Assembly (NCBI RefSeq): GCF_000802425.1
Contig: NZ_JRUD01000002.1
Coordinates: 186,001-250,000, forward strand
Source of the DNA: Pseudomonas flexibilis
GTDB taxonomy: Bacteria > Pseudomonadota > Gammaproteobacteria > Pseudomonadales > Pseudomonadaceae
Direction: 5' to 3'
Length of the DNA stretch: 64,000 nucleotides
The translations under genes and the position numbers were made by a program. The notes under the pieces are model-generated. The model was not told where the DNA came from. It did no database searches and worked only from the letters and a program-made list of their open reading frames with translations. Within the stretch, counting starts at the first letter, position 1, and each line of letters opens with the position of its first letter. Positions 46,981 to 60,137 of the stretch are shown here, piece after piece.

Positions 46981-47327
46981 TCGAGGATCATCTCGAAACC
47001 GCCGAAGATCAGGCGCTTGCCGTCATAGGGCATCGGATTGGTTTCCGGAGCCAGGCGTGGATCGCTCATCACCTTCTGGTGGGCGGCATCGCGCACGCTC
47101 TTCGACGGCCAGAGAATCCAGGAAAACACCACCGTTTCCTCCGGCGTGCGCTGCACGGCCATCGGAAAGGACGTCAGCTTGCCCTCCGGTACATCGTCGC
47201 CCCAGCACTCGACCACCTTGAGCGCTCCATGCTCCTTGAACACCTGCGCGGCGATCTGTGCGTGGTGCTGGTATTGCTCCCGGTTGGCGGTCGGCACGGC
47301 CGCCACGAAGCCATCGACATAGGTCAT
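46974..47327 (-). CDS. DUF1428 family protein (YbaA-like)
   Basis: A 117-residue soluble protein with a dimeric ferredoxin-like fold (DUF1428, as E. coli YbaA). Matches are MTYVDGFVAAVPTANREQYQHHAQIAAQVFKEHGALKVVECWGDDVPEGKLTSF-type segments, FSWILWPSKSVRDAAHQKVMSDPRL and MPYDGKRLIFGGFEMIL. No function is known for the family; no catalytic motif is evident. It converges on the SGNH gene, overlapping its last 7 bp. It is not obviously linked to the polysaccharide genes. Confidence 0.88.
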   Translation of the reverse strand: MTYVDGFVAAVPTANREQYQHHAQIAAQVFKEHGALKVVECWGDDVPEGKLTSFPMAVQRTPEETVVFSWILWPSKSVRDAAHQKVMSDPRLAPETNPMPYDGKRLIFGGFEMILDQ

Positions 47328-47409
47328 GTCTGATTCTCCTATCGGTACATGGAGCTGATCAGGTTAGGCCGCATACGGTAAATGGCGAGCGCAGCGACCG
47401 GAGCAGCGC

Positions 47410-48567
47410 TCAGTGCCGGGCCGCCAGCTCGCGGCAATCCGGCCAGGATACGGCGTCGCCGAGTGCGGCGAATACCCCGGGCAGGGCAGCGCTTGCCTTG
47501 CCATGCACGTCATGAAACAGCAGCACGCCACGGCGTTTTATCAGCATCAGCCCCAGCATGCGCTGGCCGATGGCCTCGGCGTCGAGCGCGCGCTGCCAGT
47601 CCTGGGAATCGAGGTTCCACAGCGCCACTTGGATGCCCTGGGCCGTGAAAAAGGTGCCGCTGTCCGCCGTGCGCTGGCCATACGGCGGGCGGAACAGCGG
47701 CAGGAGCGTGGAATCTGGCAGCGTGCTGTGCAGCAGCGCGCGGCTGGTGAGGACCGAGTCCTGCCAGCCGTCCCAGCGGGCGTGCGAGCGATGCTCCCAG
47801 CCATGGGAGGCCACGCACTGGCCGGCATACAGGCGATCCAGCGCCTCGCCGCCGTCTCTGCTCAGACGCGCTTGCAAGTTCTCGCCGAGCACGAAGAAGG
47901 TCGCGTTGCGGCCGTGCCGCGCCAGCATGGCTCGCGTGGCTTCAGTGTGGGCGCCGGGCCCGTCATCGAAGGTCAGGAAGAACTGGCGGTCGTCCAGTTC
48001 GTCGCCGGACCACTCGTGGCGGCCGAAGGTGGCGATTTCGCTGCTGACCGTGGGGAACAGCGCGGCGAGGCGCATCTGTTCCGTCAGGTAGGCCTGGCTG
48101 AACGCCGTCAACTGGCTATGCCAGGTGGCCAGCCCGCCGCCGAGCCCGGCCAGCGCGTTCTGCGCCGCCTCTCCGAGCGTGGCGAAGTCGTCGAGCGGGC
48201 CGACGCAGCTCCAGTCGCCGGCCCGGCAGTCGGCGCTGGCCAACTGGTAGTTGCGCCAGGCGCGCGCCCGCTCCGCTTCCAGCCACTGATCGAGCGAGGC
48301 CCGATTCAGGCGCTTGATGCGCAGGTGCGCCAGCAGCTGGGCCTCGTCGCGTGGCGGCAGGCCGTGCATCGTGCTGGCGTAGACCAGCAGGGCGGCGCGC
48401 GAGGCGCGGTCGAAGCCGGCCGGCGTGTCCAGCGGCTCGACCCAGGTGCGCAGGTCGAGCGTGGCGACGTCGGCCGGGCCGGCCGCCTGGGCGGCGCTGC
48501 CGGCCCAGGCCAGTCCAGCCAGCAGGGCGATGGCCAGGCCGAGGGGCCAGGCCGCGCGCCGCGCCAT
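47410..48567 (-). CDS. Exported polysaccharide deacetylase (NodB homology)
   Basis: A metal-dependent carbohydrate esterase (CE4) of 385 residues. A signal peptide (about 1-29, ending SAAQA) is followed by an unassigned helical N-terminal region (30-190). The NodB domain comes next: TFDDGP (199-204, catalytic Asp201, metal Asp202), metal-binding His255 and His259 in SHGWEHRSH, RPPYG, LWNLDSQDW and LLFHD. All catalytic motifs are intact. The substrate is unknown (peptidoglycan or an exopolysaccharide). Its ATG overlaps the stop of the upstream DUF2135/TPR gene (ATGA), so the two are coupled and probably work together outside the cytoplasm. Confidence 0.9.
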   Translation of the reverse strand: MARRAAWPLGLAIALLAGLAWAGSAAQAAGPADVATLDLRTWVEPLDTPAGFDRASRAALLVYASTMHGLPPRDEAQLLAHLRIKRLNRASLDQWLEAERARAWRNYQLASADCRAGDWSCVGPLDDFATLGEAAQNALAGLGGGLATWHSQLTAFSQAYLTEQMRLAALFPTVSSEIATFGRHEWSGDELDDRQFFLTFDDGPGAHTEATRAMLARHGRNATFFVLGENLQARLSRDGGEALDRLYAGQCVASHGWEHRSHARWDGWQDSVLTSRALLHSTLPDSTLLPLFRPPYGQRTADSGTFFTAQGIQVALWNLDSQDWQRALDAEAIGQRMLGLMLIKRRGVLLFHDVHGKASAALPGVFAALGDAVSWPDCRELAARH

Positions 48568-49757
48568 CAGCGCGCGCCGTTCTGCAGCATGCGCTCGATG
48601 GCCCGGTCATAGACCGCATTGGCCTTCTGGTCGCGGGCGTAGCGGTACTCGCGCAGCGCGTCGGACCATTGCCCGGCAGTCTCGTAGATGCGGCCGTTGT
48701 TGTAGTGCGAGCTGGCGCGCACGGTGGGCGCCGAGGCGCCGCTGGCCAGGGCGATGGCCTTGCGGTTGGCCCACAGGGCCTCGGCCACGCGGTTGGCCTT
48801 CTGGAAGGCCAGGCCCAGGTTGCTGTAGGCCTGGCCGTAATTGGCATCCTCGTCGATGGCTGCCCGGTAGAGACGGATCGCTTCGTCGTACTGGCCAGCG
48901 TGGTAGGCCTGCTCGCCCTGGCGATTCAGCCCTTTGGCGCGCTGCAGCCGGTCGGCGCCGTAGTCGGTGCGCCGGCTGACCAGGGTGCCCACCACATTGC
49001 CGAACTCCGAGGTGCTCAGCCGCTCCAGGCTGGAGACGTTCTTGAGGGTATTGAAATCCTCGATGTCGCCCGACTCGGTGACCGCAAACACGGTCCACAG
49101 GTTGCCCACCTGGTTGCGCGGTACGTAGTAGGTCTTGATCAGCGTTTGGCCGACATAGACGAACACCTTGGCGTTGCTCTCGGACAGCCGGTTGCTGTTC
49201 ATCCGCGCGCGGTCGCTGAAGTTGTGCACCGCATAGACGTAGCGCGAGCCGTCGTGCTTGCGCTCGATGGTGATGGTCTCCGGGCCGTAGCTGGTGGTGT
49301 CGTCGACATCCAGCAGGGCATCGCGGCCGCGCATGTTGCTGAAATAGACGTGGTTGCCGGGGAACAGCAGGTGGGAATCCAGGTCTTCGGGATAGCGGCC
49401 CCAGTTGAGGACGATGCGCATGCCGTCGAGGTTTTGCATCACCGGGCTGATCGCGTAGGTCATGCCGTCACAGGGGCACTTGACCACCAGGTCGGAATAG
49501 CCGGGCTTCTTGACGATCAGCAGGCTGTCGCTGGCGTCGAACGCCGGGTTCAGGGTGGACTCGCCGCGGGCGTTGGTCACTGCCGTCACCGACTGCTCGC
49601 CGTTCTTCTGCAGGATCAGCGAGGCGCCTTCGATTTTCTGGTCGCGGATGGTGGCGCTGAGGATCTGGATGTCCAGCGGCGCCGCCTGGGCGACGGGGGC
49701 GAAACAGGCCAGCAGAAGGGCAAGCGGGCTCAGATACTTCACTAGCGTTGTGTACAT
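48567..49757 (-). CDS. Exported DUF2135 (YfaP-like) protein with C-terminal TPRs
   Basis: A 396-residue exported protein. The signal peptide ends at about residue 26 (FAPVAQA). A carboxypeptidase-regulatory-like/Ig-type beta domain follows ([22 protein letters not shown]). A YfaP/DUF2135 region contains [22 protein letters not shown] and, later, [10 protein letters not shown]. After residue 290 there are at least two TPR units ([66 protein letters not shown]). Likely a scaffold for envelope polysaccharide or protein processing, as its coupling to a deacetylase suggests. The ATG at 49757 has only a weak ribosome site. An earlier in-frame start at 49799 lengthens the signal implausibly. Confidence 0.8.
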   Translation of the reverse strand: MYTTLVKYLSPLALLLACFAPVAQAAPLDIQILSATIRDQKIEGASLILQKNGEQSVTAVTNARGESTLNPAFDASDSLLIVKKPGYSDLVVKCPCDGMTYAISPVMQNLDGMRIVLNWGRYPEDLDSHLLFPGNHVYFSNMRGRDALLDVDDTTSYGPETITIERKHDGSRYVYAVHNFSDRARMNSNRLSESNAKVFVYVGQTLIKTYYVPRNQVGNLWTVFAVTESGDIEDFNTLKNVSSLERLSTSEFGNVVGTLVSRRTDYGADRLQRAKGLNRQGEQAYHAGQYDEAIRLYRAAIDEDANYGQAYSNLGLAFQKANRVAEALWANRKAIALASGASAPTVRASSHYNNGRIYETAGQWSDALREYRYARDQKANAVYDRAIERMLQNGAR

Positions 49758-50014
49758 CGGTTTTCTCTGGGAATTTCGTTGGGATCGGTAGGCGCACACG
49801 CGTCGGACGTGATCGAGACCCGCGGCCCTCTAACTCAAGCGTTTCAAGCTCGCGGCATAGTGCCATCGTGGGCCTTCGGGCGAAATGCCCCGTGTCAACG
49901 CCTTGCTGCATGAAAATGCTCCTGCCGGGCGCTCCGTTGGCTTTGAAGGTCTCTTCGTTGGCTCGCCGACCGCCAACGCTTGAGTGCTTTCCCTGCCCGT
50001 TCCATAGTGCCGGC

Positions 50015-54511
<4,497 letters not shown>

Positions 54512-55124
54512 CCAGCTGATCGACCACCATCAGCGCGCGGGGAAACGAGGGGTAGCCACCCTTGGCCACGTCCAGCCCGGCATAAGCCTCCCGGTAGCGC
54601 AGGGCGTGGGCGCGGTCGGCCTGCGGCGCCAGGAAGGGCTCGCTGTAGATCTTGTAGAGCAGCGCCAGCGCGTGCGGATGGCGGCGTTCGGCGGAGCGTT
54701 CGAGCAACGGCAGGATGCGCTCCAGCGCCGCGCGCTGGCGGATCAGCGACACCGCCTGGTAGAGCGCCACTTCGCCACGGGGGTCCTGGTCGGCGATGCG
54801 CGCCAGCAGGGCATCGGCCAGTTCCAGGCTGCTCTGGGGGCCTGAGGTGACCAGCAGGCGGGCCTGCATCAGGTCGTTTTCCTGCAGCAGGCGCTGGGCG
54901 TGGCTGTCGAGCACGAGCGGCTCGCAGGGCTTGGCGGCACAGCCGCCCAGCGCCAGGGCGGCGCTAAGGAGAATCCATCGGGTCATGTACGGGTCCGTCG
55001 TCCGCAGGGTGGGCACCCTGCTTGGTGATAGTCGAGGAACCGGATCAGTGTGGATCGGCGCTGGCTGATTTGCGAAGCGGCGCACAGATTGGCGCGCGTG
55101 ACGGGCGCGCCGTCGCCGGTGCGT

Positions 55125-55152
55125 GGTGGCCAAAAAAGGGCGTTGACCACCC
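55125..55152. repeat. Palindromic repeat unit, diverged
   Basis: GGTGGCCAAAAAAGG followed by GCGTTGACCACC gives an imperfect hairpin of the same kind as the direct unit in lhr (51862). It lies between the lipoprotein gene and the pseudouridine-synthase-like gene, 13 bp after the latter's stop. Confidence 0.5.
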
Positions 55153-55164
55153 GACGCCGAAAGC

Positions 55165-55875
55165 CTAGAAACGCTCGTTCGGCTTCAGGTAGCGCCATTG
55201 CCCCTGCGGCAGCTTGGCCATGCTCACGGTGCCAAGGCGGATGCGCCGCAGGCTGACCAACTGCAGGCCCACCAGCCTGCACAATGTGCGGATGTCGCCC
55301 GGCTGGGGCGCCTTCAGGGCCAGGCGCAGGTGGGTTTCGTTCTGCCAGCTGGCCTTGCACACCGGAAGGGTGTGTTCGCCCTGGCGGATGCCGCGCTTGA
55401 GCTTGTCCAGACCGCCGTCGACGAGCGTGCCCTTGACCTCGGCAACGTATTCCTCTTCCAGCGGCTTGTGGCGGTTGGTCAGGTGACGGGTCACGCCCCA
55501 GCTCTGGGTGAATACCAGCAGGCCGCTGGCCTCGCGCTCCAGCAGACCGACCGGCTGCTGGCGTACCAGATGCTTGTGCACGGCGCGCAGAGTAGGGTCA
55601 TCCTCGGCCCAGCGATTCTCGCGGGTCAGCAGCGCCAGGGCCTGCTCCACGCTGCAACCGGCTGGCTTGTGCAGCAGCAGGGTGGCCGGCGGCACATCCT
55701 CGGCCTCGGCGCCGGGCAGCAGCACGATGGGCTCGTCGGTCACCTTGAACTGCGGCTGTTCCACCACCTCGCCAGCGACGGTGACCCAGCCGCCCTCGAT
55801 GTACAGCTCGGCTTCGCGACGCGAGCAGCCGAGCAGTTCAACGAGGCGTTTGGACAGACGGACGGGTTCGGACAT
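55165..55875 (-). CDS. RsuA/RluB-family pseudouridine-synthase-like protein with altered active site
   Basis: A 236-residue protein with an N-terminal S4 RNA-binding domain (about 5-50, RLSKRLVELLGCSRREAELYIEGGWVTVAG) and an RsuA/RluB/E/F-type synthase domain. The catalytic motif of the family is Gly-Arg-Leu-Asp-x-x-(T/S)-x-Gly-Leu-Leu. Here it is GLLEREASGLLVF, so the essential Asp is Glu113 (codon GAG) and Arg is Leu. Later family segments are intact: EEEYVAEVKG, LRLALKAPQPGDIRTLCRLVGLQLVSLRRIRLGTV. It therefore may bind RNA without catalysis, or have unusual chemistry. The start ATG at 55875 fits the domain start. Confidence 0.85.
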   Translation of the reverse strand: MSEPVRLSKRLVELLGCSRREAELYIEGGWVTVAGEVVEQPQFKVTDEPIVLLPGAEAEDVPPATLLLHKPAGCSVEQALALLTRENRWAEDDPTLRAVHKHLVRQQPVGLLEREASGLLVFTQSWGVTRHLTNRHKPLEEEYVAEVKGTLVDGGLDKLKRGIRQGEHTLPVCKASWQNETHLRLALKAPQPGDIRTLCRLVGLQLVSLRRIRLGTVSMAKLPQGQWRYLKPNERF

Positions 55876-55979
55876 GGCAGTGGACTCCTGAAGGGGCTGC
55901 GATTGTAGCCCCAGGTCAATAAACAGGCGGGGGTATTTGACGATAGAATGCGCGCCTCAATTGCCCGAAGGGCTGTTCG

Positions 55980-56570
55980 ATGTCCTGCGTCTATCTGATC
56001 GACGACGACGAACTCATCCTCGACCTGCATGCCGAGCTGTTAGGCGCAGCCGGCCTGAAGGTTCGCCGTTTCTCGTCCTCGCGCGCCTTCCTGTCGTCCT
56101 ATGTGGCGGCGGGCGACTGCGAGTGCATTCTCTCCGACCTGCGCATGCCCGAACTGGGCGGGCTGGAACTGCAGGCCGAGCTGCTGGCGCGCGGTGTCGA
56201 AACGCCGTTGATCTTCATCACCGGGCACGCCGACGTGGCCACCGCCGTGGAAGCCATGCGCCGGGGGGCCTTCGACTATGTGGAAAAGCCCGTGGACGGC
56301 CGGCAGTTGCTGGCGCGGGTGCGTGCCGCGCTGGCGCGGTGCGCCGAGCTGCATCAGGCCGGCCAGGCCCGACGCGCGCGCGAGCAGCGGTTGGGCTTGC
56401 TCACCGCGCAGGAGCGGCGCATCGCCGAGTGGGTGGTGCAGGGCAAATCCAGTCGGGAAATCTCCGAGCTGGCGTCGATCAGCGTACGGACGGTGGAAAA
56501 TCACCGGGCCCGCATCATGGACAAATTGCAGGTGAGCTCGGTGGTGGAGATGGTGCGCATGCTGTTGTAG
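55980..56570 (+). CDS. FixJ/NarL-type response regulator (orphan)
   Basis: A 196-residue two-component regulator. The receiver domain (1-115) has the acidic pocket Asp8-Asp10 (LIDDDELILDLH), phosphoacceptor Asp53 in LSDLRMPE, Thr in FITGHADV, and Lys in YVEKPVDG. A LuxR-type HTH (about 135-196) contains LTAQERRIAEWVVQGKSSREISELASISVRTVENHRARIMDKL. This FixJ/TodT layout lacks an adjacent histidine kinase gene, so its signal is unknown. The next gene is an outer-membrane barrel that could be its target; there is no evidence either way. Confidence 0.92.
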   Translation: MSCVYLIDDDELILDLHAELLGAAGLKVRRFSSSRAFLSSYVAAGDCECILSDLRMPELGGLELQAELLARGVETPLIFITGHADVATAVEAMRRGAFDYVEKPVDGRQLLARVRAALARCAELHQAGQARRAREQRLGLLTAQERRIAEWVVQGKSSREISELASISVRTVENHRARIMDKLQVSSVVEMVRMLL

Positions 56571-56668
56571 AACGGTTCGGTGGTCGCGGACAGGGAACTG
56601 TTAATGCCCCGGTGGGTCGTTTTTCATGAGCGAACGCTCCATGTGTGTTCCCATGAAGAGGCTTACCC

Positions 56669-57184
56669 ATGAAAAGATTTATGAGCTTGTCCGTATTGGC
56701 CGCCGCGCTGTTGCCGGTTGCCGTTCTGGCCGCGCCGACGGCGGGAACCCAGGAAATCACGCTCAGTGGCGCCGGCAGCAGCGACAAGGATTTCGATTCC
56801 ACTCTGCTGAACGTCCAGGGCAGTTGGGGGCAATACCTGAATGATTCCTCCCTGTGGGGGATCCGCCAGTTCGTCGGTATCTTCGATACCGAGGGAGAAA
56901 GCACCAAGTTCCAGGGTGCGACGCGGGTGTTCTACGACTACCACTTCGGCACCGGCAACACTCGGCCGTTCATTGGCGCCAGCCTTGGCGGCATTTATGG
57001 CGACAATGTCGACGACACCTTCATGGCCGGCCCGGAAATCGGCCTCAAACACTGGGTCAACGACAGTACCTTCATCACCGGTATGGTCGAGTACCAGTTC
57101 CTGTTCGACAGCGGCAGCGAGGCCGAAGATACCTACGATGACGGCACGCTCTTCTACAGCCTGGGTTTGGGTTACAACTTCTGA
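56669..57184 (+). CDS. Small outer-membrane beta-barrel protein (171 aa)
   Basis: A signal peptide (MKRFMSLSVLAAALLPVAVLAAP, cut near residue 22) precedes about 149 residues of alternating strand-type sequence. Examples are ITLSGAGSSDKDFDSTLLNVQGSWGQYL, RVFYDYHFG, FIGASLGGIYGD, TFITGMVEYQFLF and LFYSLGLGYNF. The C-terminal Phe after alternating aromatic residues is the usual BAM-recognition end of outer-membrane proteins. An OmpW/OmpX-like barrel of about eight strands fits the length. AAGAGG lies upstream of the ATG. An intrinsic terminator follows 13 bp after the stop. Confidence 0.85.
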   Translation: MKRFMSLSVLAAALLPVAVLAAPTAGTQEITLSGAGSSDKDFDSTLLNVQGSWGQYLNDSSLWGIRQFVGIFDTEGESTKFQGATRVFYDYHFGTGNTRPFIGASLGGIYGDNVDDTFMAGPEIGLKHWVNDSTFITGMVEYQFLFDSGSEAEDTYDDGTLFYSLGLGYNF

Positions 57185-57197
57185 ACCCTGCTCTGAA

Positions 57198-57231
57198 ACG
57201 AAAACCGGAACCCTAGGGTTCCGGTTTCTTT
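57198..57231 (+). terminator. Rho-independent terminator after the barrel gene
   Basis: An inverted repeat with arms GAAACCGGAACCC and GGGTTCCGGTTTC around a short centre, followed by TTTT. Because YhcB's stop is 7 bp away on the other strand, the A-rich left side may also help end that transcript. Confidence 0.9.
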
Positions 57232-57237
57232 TGGGGC

Positions 57238-57678
57238 TCAGGGATGTTTAAGCCCGTAGTGTTCGTCCAGGGTGCCTGGTGCGCCAGCCGGCTTGGGGGC
57301 GTAGTCCTTGGGCGCCTGGGAGTCGAGCAGGTCGGATTCCGGAGCCTGCAGACGCTCGCGCTTCTGCTGGTCGTGCAGGGCTGACAACAGACGTTGGCGT
57401 GTCACTTCGTCCAGCGCCAGGCGATCGATGCCCTCGGTGAGGTGTTCCTGCACATCCTGGTAGCTCTGGGTGAGCTTGCGCACCAGGGCGGCCGTGGTAT
57501 TGAAATGAGTGACCACTTCACTCTGGTAGGTTTCAAAACGCTCCTGCAGTTCGTCGAGCTGACTCTGGGTGCGGCTCGGCGCGGCACCAGGTGCCAGGCG
57601 GGAAATCAGAAAACCGATGACGACCCCGACAAGCAGGGCAATGGCCGGCACCAACCAGACCATGAGCGACTGTTCCAC
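57238..57678 (-). CDS. zapG: YhcB/ZapG-like DUF1043 membrane protein
   Basis: A 146-residue inner-membrane-anchored coiled-coil protein of the DUF1043 family. E. coli YhcB (ZapG) interacts with divisome and peptidoglycan/elongation components. One N-terminal helix (MVWLVPAIALLVGVVIGFLIS, about 6-26) is followed by a conserved coiled coil (QLDELQERFETYQSEVVTHFNTTAALVRKLTQSYQDVQEHLTEG) and a disordered acidic/proline tail. The GTG at 57678 (MEQSLMVWLVP) matches the N-terminus I recall for pseudomonad homologues and has AAGGA upstream; the ATG at 57663 is the alternative. Divergent from the hydrolase gene. Confidence 0.88.
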   Translation of the reverse strand: MEQSLMVWLVPAIALLVGVVIGFLISRLAPGAAPSRTQSQLDELQERFETYQSEVVTHFNTTAALVRKLTQSYQDVQEHLTEGIDRLALDEVTRQRLLSALHDQQKRERLQAPESDLLDSQAPKDYAPKPAGAPGTLDEHYGLKHP

Positions 57679-57883
57679 GAGTCCTTCCTCTATCTGCGGG
57701 TTTGTTTTACGTTAGCGACCCCAGTCTGCCCCCGAATGCCGCACCGTACAATGCTACGAAACGCCGGGAATTACTGGTGGCGCGGCCGTCTGTCCGGCGG
57801 CGCGCCGTTCTCCGGTGGTGCGTGCACCGCCCGGACCTGAACCAAGACGAGTCGACCCCCAACCGGGTCACGGAGTTCCTGCC

Positions 57884-58513
57884 TTGCTCACCCGCGAAAC
57901 CCCTCTGCAGCTCGACGGCCCCAGCGGCGCGCTCGAAGCCCTCTACCTGCCAGTGCCCGACGCGCGCGGCCTGGCGCTGATCTGTCATCCCAACCCGGTC
58001 AAGGGCGGCACCATGCTCAACAAGGTGGTCTCCACCCTGCAGCGCACCGCCCGCGACGCCGGCTACAGCACCTTGCGCTTCAACTACCGGGGCGTGGGCG
58101 CCAGCGCCGGCAGCCATGACATGCACATGGGCGAGGTGGATGATGCCGAGGCGGCCTGCGACTGGCTGCGCGCCCAGCATCCCGAGCTGCCGCTGAGCCT
58201 GCTCGGTTTCTCCTTCGGCGGCTTCGTCGCCGCCGCACTGGGCGGGCGTCTGGAGGCGCGTGGTCAGCAGCTGGAGCACATCTTCATGGTCGCCCCGGCG
58301 GTGATGCGCCTGGACGAGAACGTGCCGTTGCCGCAGACCGGCACGCTGACCCTGATCCAGCCCGAGGACGACGAGGTGGTGCCGCCCGAAGCGGTCTACG
58401 CCTGGTCCGAAGCCCTGGCGCGTCCCCATGAGCTGCTGAAAGTGGCAGAATGCGGCCACTTCTTCCATGGCAGGCTGACCGACCTCAAAGAGCTGGTCAG
58501 CGAGCGCCTCTGA
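57884..58513 (+). CDS. Alpha/beta hydrolase (conserved, DUF-type esterase-like)
   Basis: A 209-residue alpha/beta-hydrolase fold protein. The nucleophile elbow is GFSFGG (about residues 107-112). HPNPVKGGTMLNKVV, the fold strand YSTLRFNYRGVGASAGSHD, DDEVVPPE (acid) and GHFFHG (His) complete the expected triad. There is no signal peptide. The substrate is unknown. The TTG at 57884 is selected: CGGAG lies eight bases upstream and TRETPLQLDGPSGALEAL begins homology; the in-frame sequence before it is Pro/Arg-rich. It is followed 32 bp later by trpS, as in P. aeruginosa. Confidence 0.85.
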   Translation: MLTRETPLQLDGPSGALEALYLPVPDARGLALICHPNPVKGGTMLNKVVSTLQRTARDAGYSTLRFNYRGVGASAGSHDMHMGEVDDAEAACDWLRAQHPELPLSLLGFSFGGFVAAALGGRLEARGQQLEHIFMVAPAVMRLDENVPLPQTGTLTLIQPEDDEVVPPEAVYAWSEALARPHELLKVAECGHFFHGRLTDLKELVSERL

Positions 58514-58545
58514 GCCGCCTGCCACACGTTCGACGGATTTGACAC

Positions 58546-59910
58546 ATGACCACGCGCATCCTTACCGGCATCACCACCACCGGCACCCCGCACCTGGGCA
58601 ACTACGCCGGCGCTATCCGCCCGGCCATCGTCGCCAGCCGCGCCGCTGATGCGGACTCCTTCTACTTCCTGGCCGACTACCACGCGCTGATCAAGTGCGA
58701 CGACCCGGCGCGCATCCAGCGCTCGCGTCTGGAAATCGCCGCCACCTGGCTGGCCTGCGGCCTGGATACCAACAAGGCGACCTTCTATCGCCAGTCGGAC
58801 ATCCCCGAGATTCCCGAGCTGACCTGGCTGCTCACCTGCGTGGCCGGCAAGGGCCTGCTCAACCGTGCCCACGCCTACAAGGCGGCGGTGGACAAGAACG
58901 TCGAGGTCGGTGAAGACCCGGATGCCGGTGTGACCATGGGCCTGTTCAGCTACCCGGTGCTGATGGCCGCCGACATCCTGATGTTCAATGCCCACAAGGT
59001 GCCGGTCGGCCGTGACCAGATCCAGCACGTGGAAATGGCCCGTGACATCGGCCAGCGCTTCAACCACCTGTTCGGCCAGGGCCGCGAGCTGTTTACCCTG
59101 CCCGAGGCGGTCATCGAGGAAGAGGTGGCGACCCTGCCGGGCCTGGACGGTCGCAAGATGTCCAAGAGCTACGACAACACCATCCCGCTGTTCGGCAGCG
59201 CCAAGCAGCTCAAGGACGCAATCGCCCGCATCGTTACCGACTCGAAGCTGCCGGGCGAGCCCAAGGACCCGGACAACGCCCACCTGTTCACCCTCTACCA
59301 GGCTTTTGCCAGCGCCGAACAGCAGGCCGCCTTCCGTGCCGACCTGCTGGCCGGGCTGGGCTGGGGCGAGGCCAAGCAGCGCCTGTTCGAGTTGCTCGAC
59401 AACGAGCTGGGCGAAGCGCGCGAACGCTACCATGCGCTGATCGCCAAGCCGGCCGACCTGGAGGACATCCTACTGGCCGGCGCCGCCAGGGCGCGGCGCA
59501 TCGCCACTCCGTTCCTGGCCGAGCTGCGCGAGGCGGTGGGCCTGCGCTCCTTCCGCGAGCAGGTGCAGGTCGCCGGCGCCAGCAAGAAGAAGGCCGCCAA
59601 GACCGCACGCTTCGTCAGCTTCCGCGAGCCGGATGGCAGCTTCCGCTTCCGCTTCCTGGCCGCCGACGGCGAGGAATTGCTGCTGTCGCGGCCGTTCAGC
59701 GACCCGAAGAGAACCGGTCAGGTCAGCCAGCGGCTGATCGCCCAGGGGCCGGATGCGCTGGAGCTGCGCGAGGACGAGGGCACCCAGTTCACCCTGTGGC
59801 TGGACGACGAGTGCATCGCCGACAGCCCGAGCTTCGCCGATCCCGAGGCCCTCGACGCGGCCATGCTGCGGGTGCGCGACGCCATCGCCGGGCTGGCCGC
59901 CGAAAGCTGA
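58546..59910 (+). CDS. trpS: Tryptophanyl-tRNA synthetase with C-terminal extension
   Basis: Charges tRNA-Trp with tryptophan. The class-I signatures are the HIGH-like TPHLGNY at residues 13-19 and KMSKS at 204-208. Specificity segments such as [21 protein letters not shown] and [16 protein letters not shown] are present. The catalytic core ends near 335, the usual bacterial length. About 115 further residues follow a lysine/alanine linker and include [27 protein letters not shown], similar to a DUF1508/YegP-type unit. Such long TrpRS forms occur in pseudomonads. The gene sits between the hydrolase gene and zapE. Confidence 0.95.
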   Translation: MTTRILTGITTTGTPHLGNYAGAIRPAIVASRAADADSFYFLADYHALIKCDDPARIQRSRLEIAATWLACGLDTNKATFYRQSDIPEIPELTWLLTCVAGKGLLNRAHAYKAAVDKNVEVGEDPDAGVTMGLFSYPVLMAADILMFNAHKVPVGRDQIQHVEMARDIGQRFNHLFGQGRELFTLPEAVIEEEVATLPGLDGRKMSKSYDNTIPLFGSAKQLKDAIARIVTDSKLPGEPKDPDNAHLFTLYQAFASAEQQAAFRADLLAGLGWGEAKQRLFELLDNELGEARERYHALIAKPADLEDILLAGAARARRIATPFLAELREAVGLRSFREQVQVAGASKKKAAKTARFVSFREPDGSFRFRFLAADGEELLLSRPFSDPKRTGQVSQRLIAQGPDALELREDEGTQFTLWLDDECIADSPSFADPEALDAAMLRVRDAIAGLAAES

Positions 59911-59943
59911 CTTCGTTGTTGGTTCGGCGCAGAGCCGCTGGGG

Positions 59944-60015
59944 GTGGTAGCGGACTTGTCCGCGAGCTTTGGGATGGCCTGGAAAAGAGCTCGCGAATGA
60001 ATTCGCTCCTGCGGG
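59944..60015. repeat. REP pair (BIME)
   Basis: GTAGCGGACTTGTCCGCGAG and CTCGCGAATGAATTCGCTCC face each other around a 20-bp spacer, the classic Pseudomonas REP arrangement. It lies between trpS and zapE. Confidence 0.85.
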
Positions 60016-60137
60016 CACGCGCCGGTCGCCACTTTTCATGACCTGAGGAAAGAGCTGCCTTGAACGATCTGAGCAAATTGCCAAGCACCGAGGGCGCCGT
60101 TAAAGTGTCGGCCCCCTCCACCAACCCCGACGCTGCC

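Noticed and set aside
49748..50014. In-frame N-terminal extension of lhr
   Set aside because: Serine/arginine/cysteine-rich, no ribosome site, and family homology begins at the ATG at 50015; this is the promoter region.
60060..60137. TTG start with a strong GAGGAAAG site upstream of zapE
   Set aside because: The 26 added codons use AAA/TTG/GTT unlike the neighbours, and the known family length and N-terminus fit the ATG at 60138. It could still be a leader peptide, but I cannot support that.
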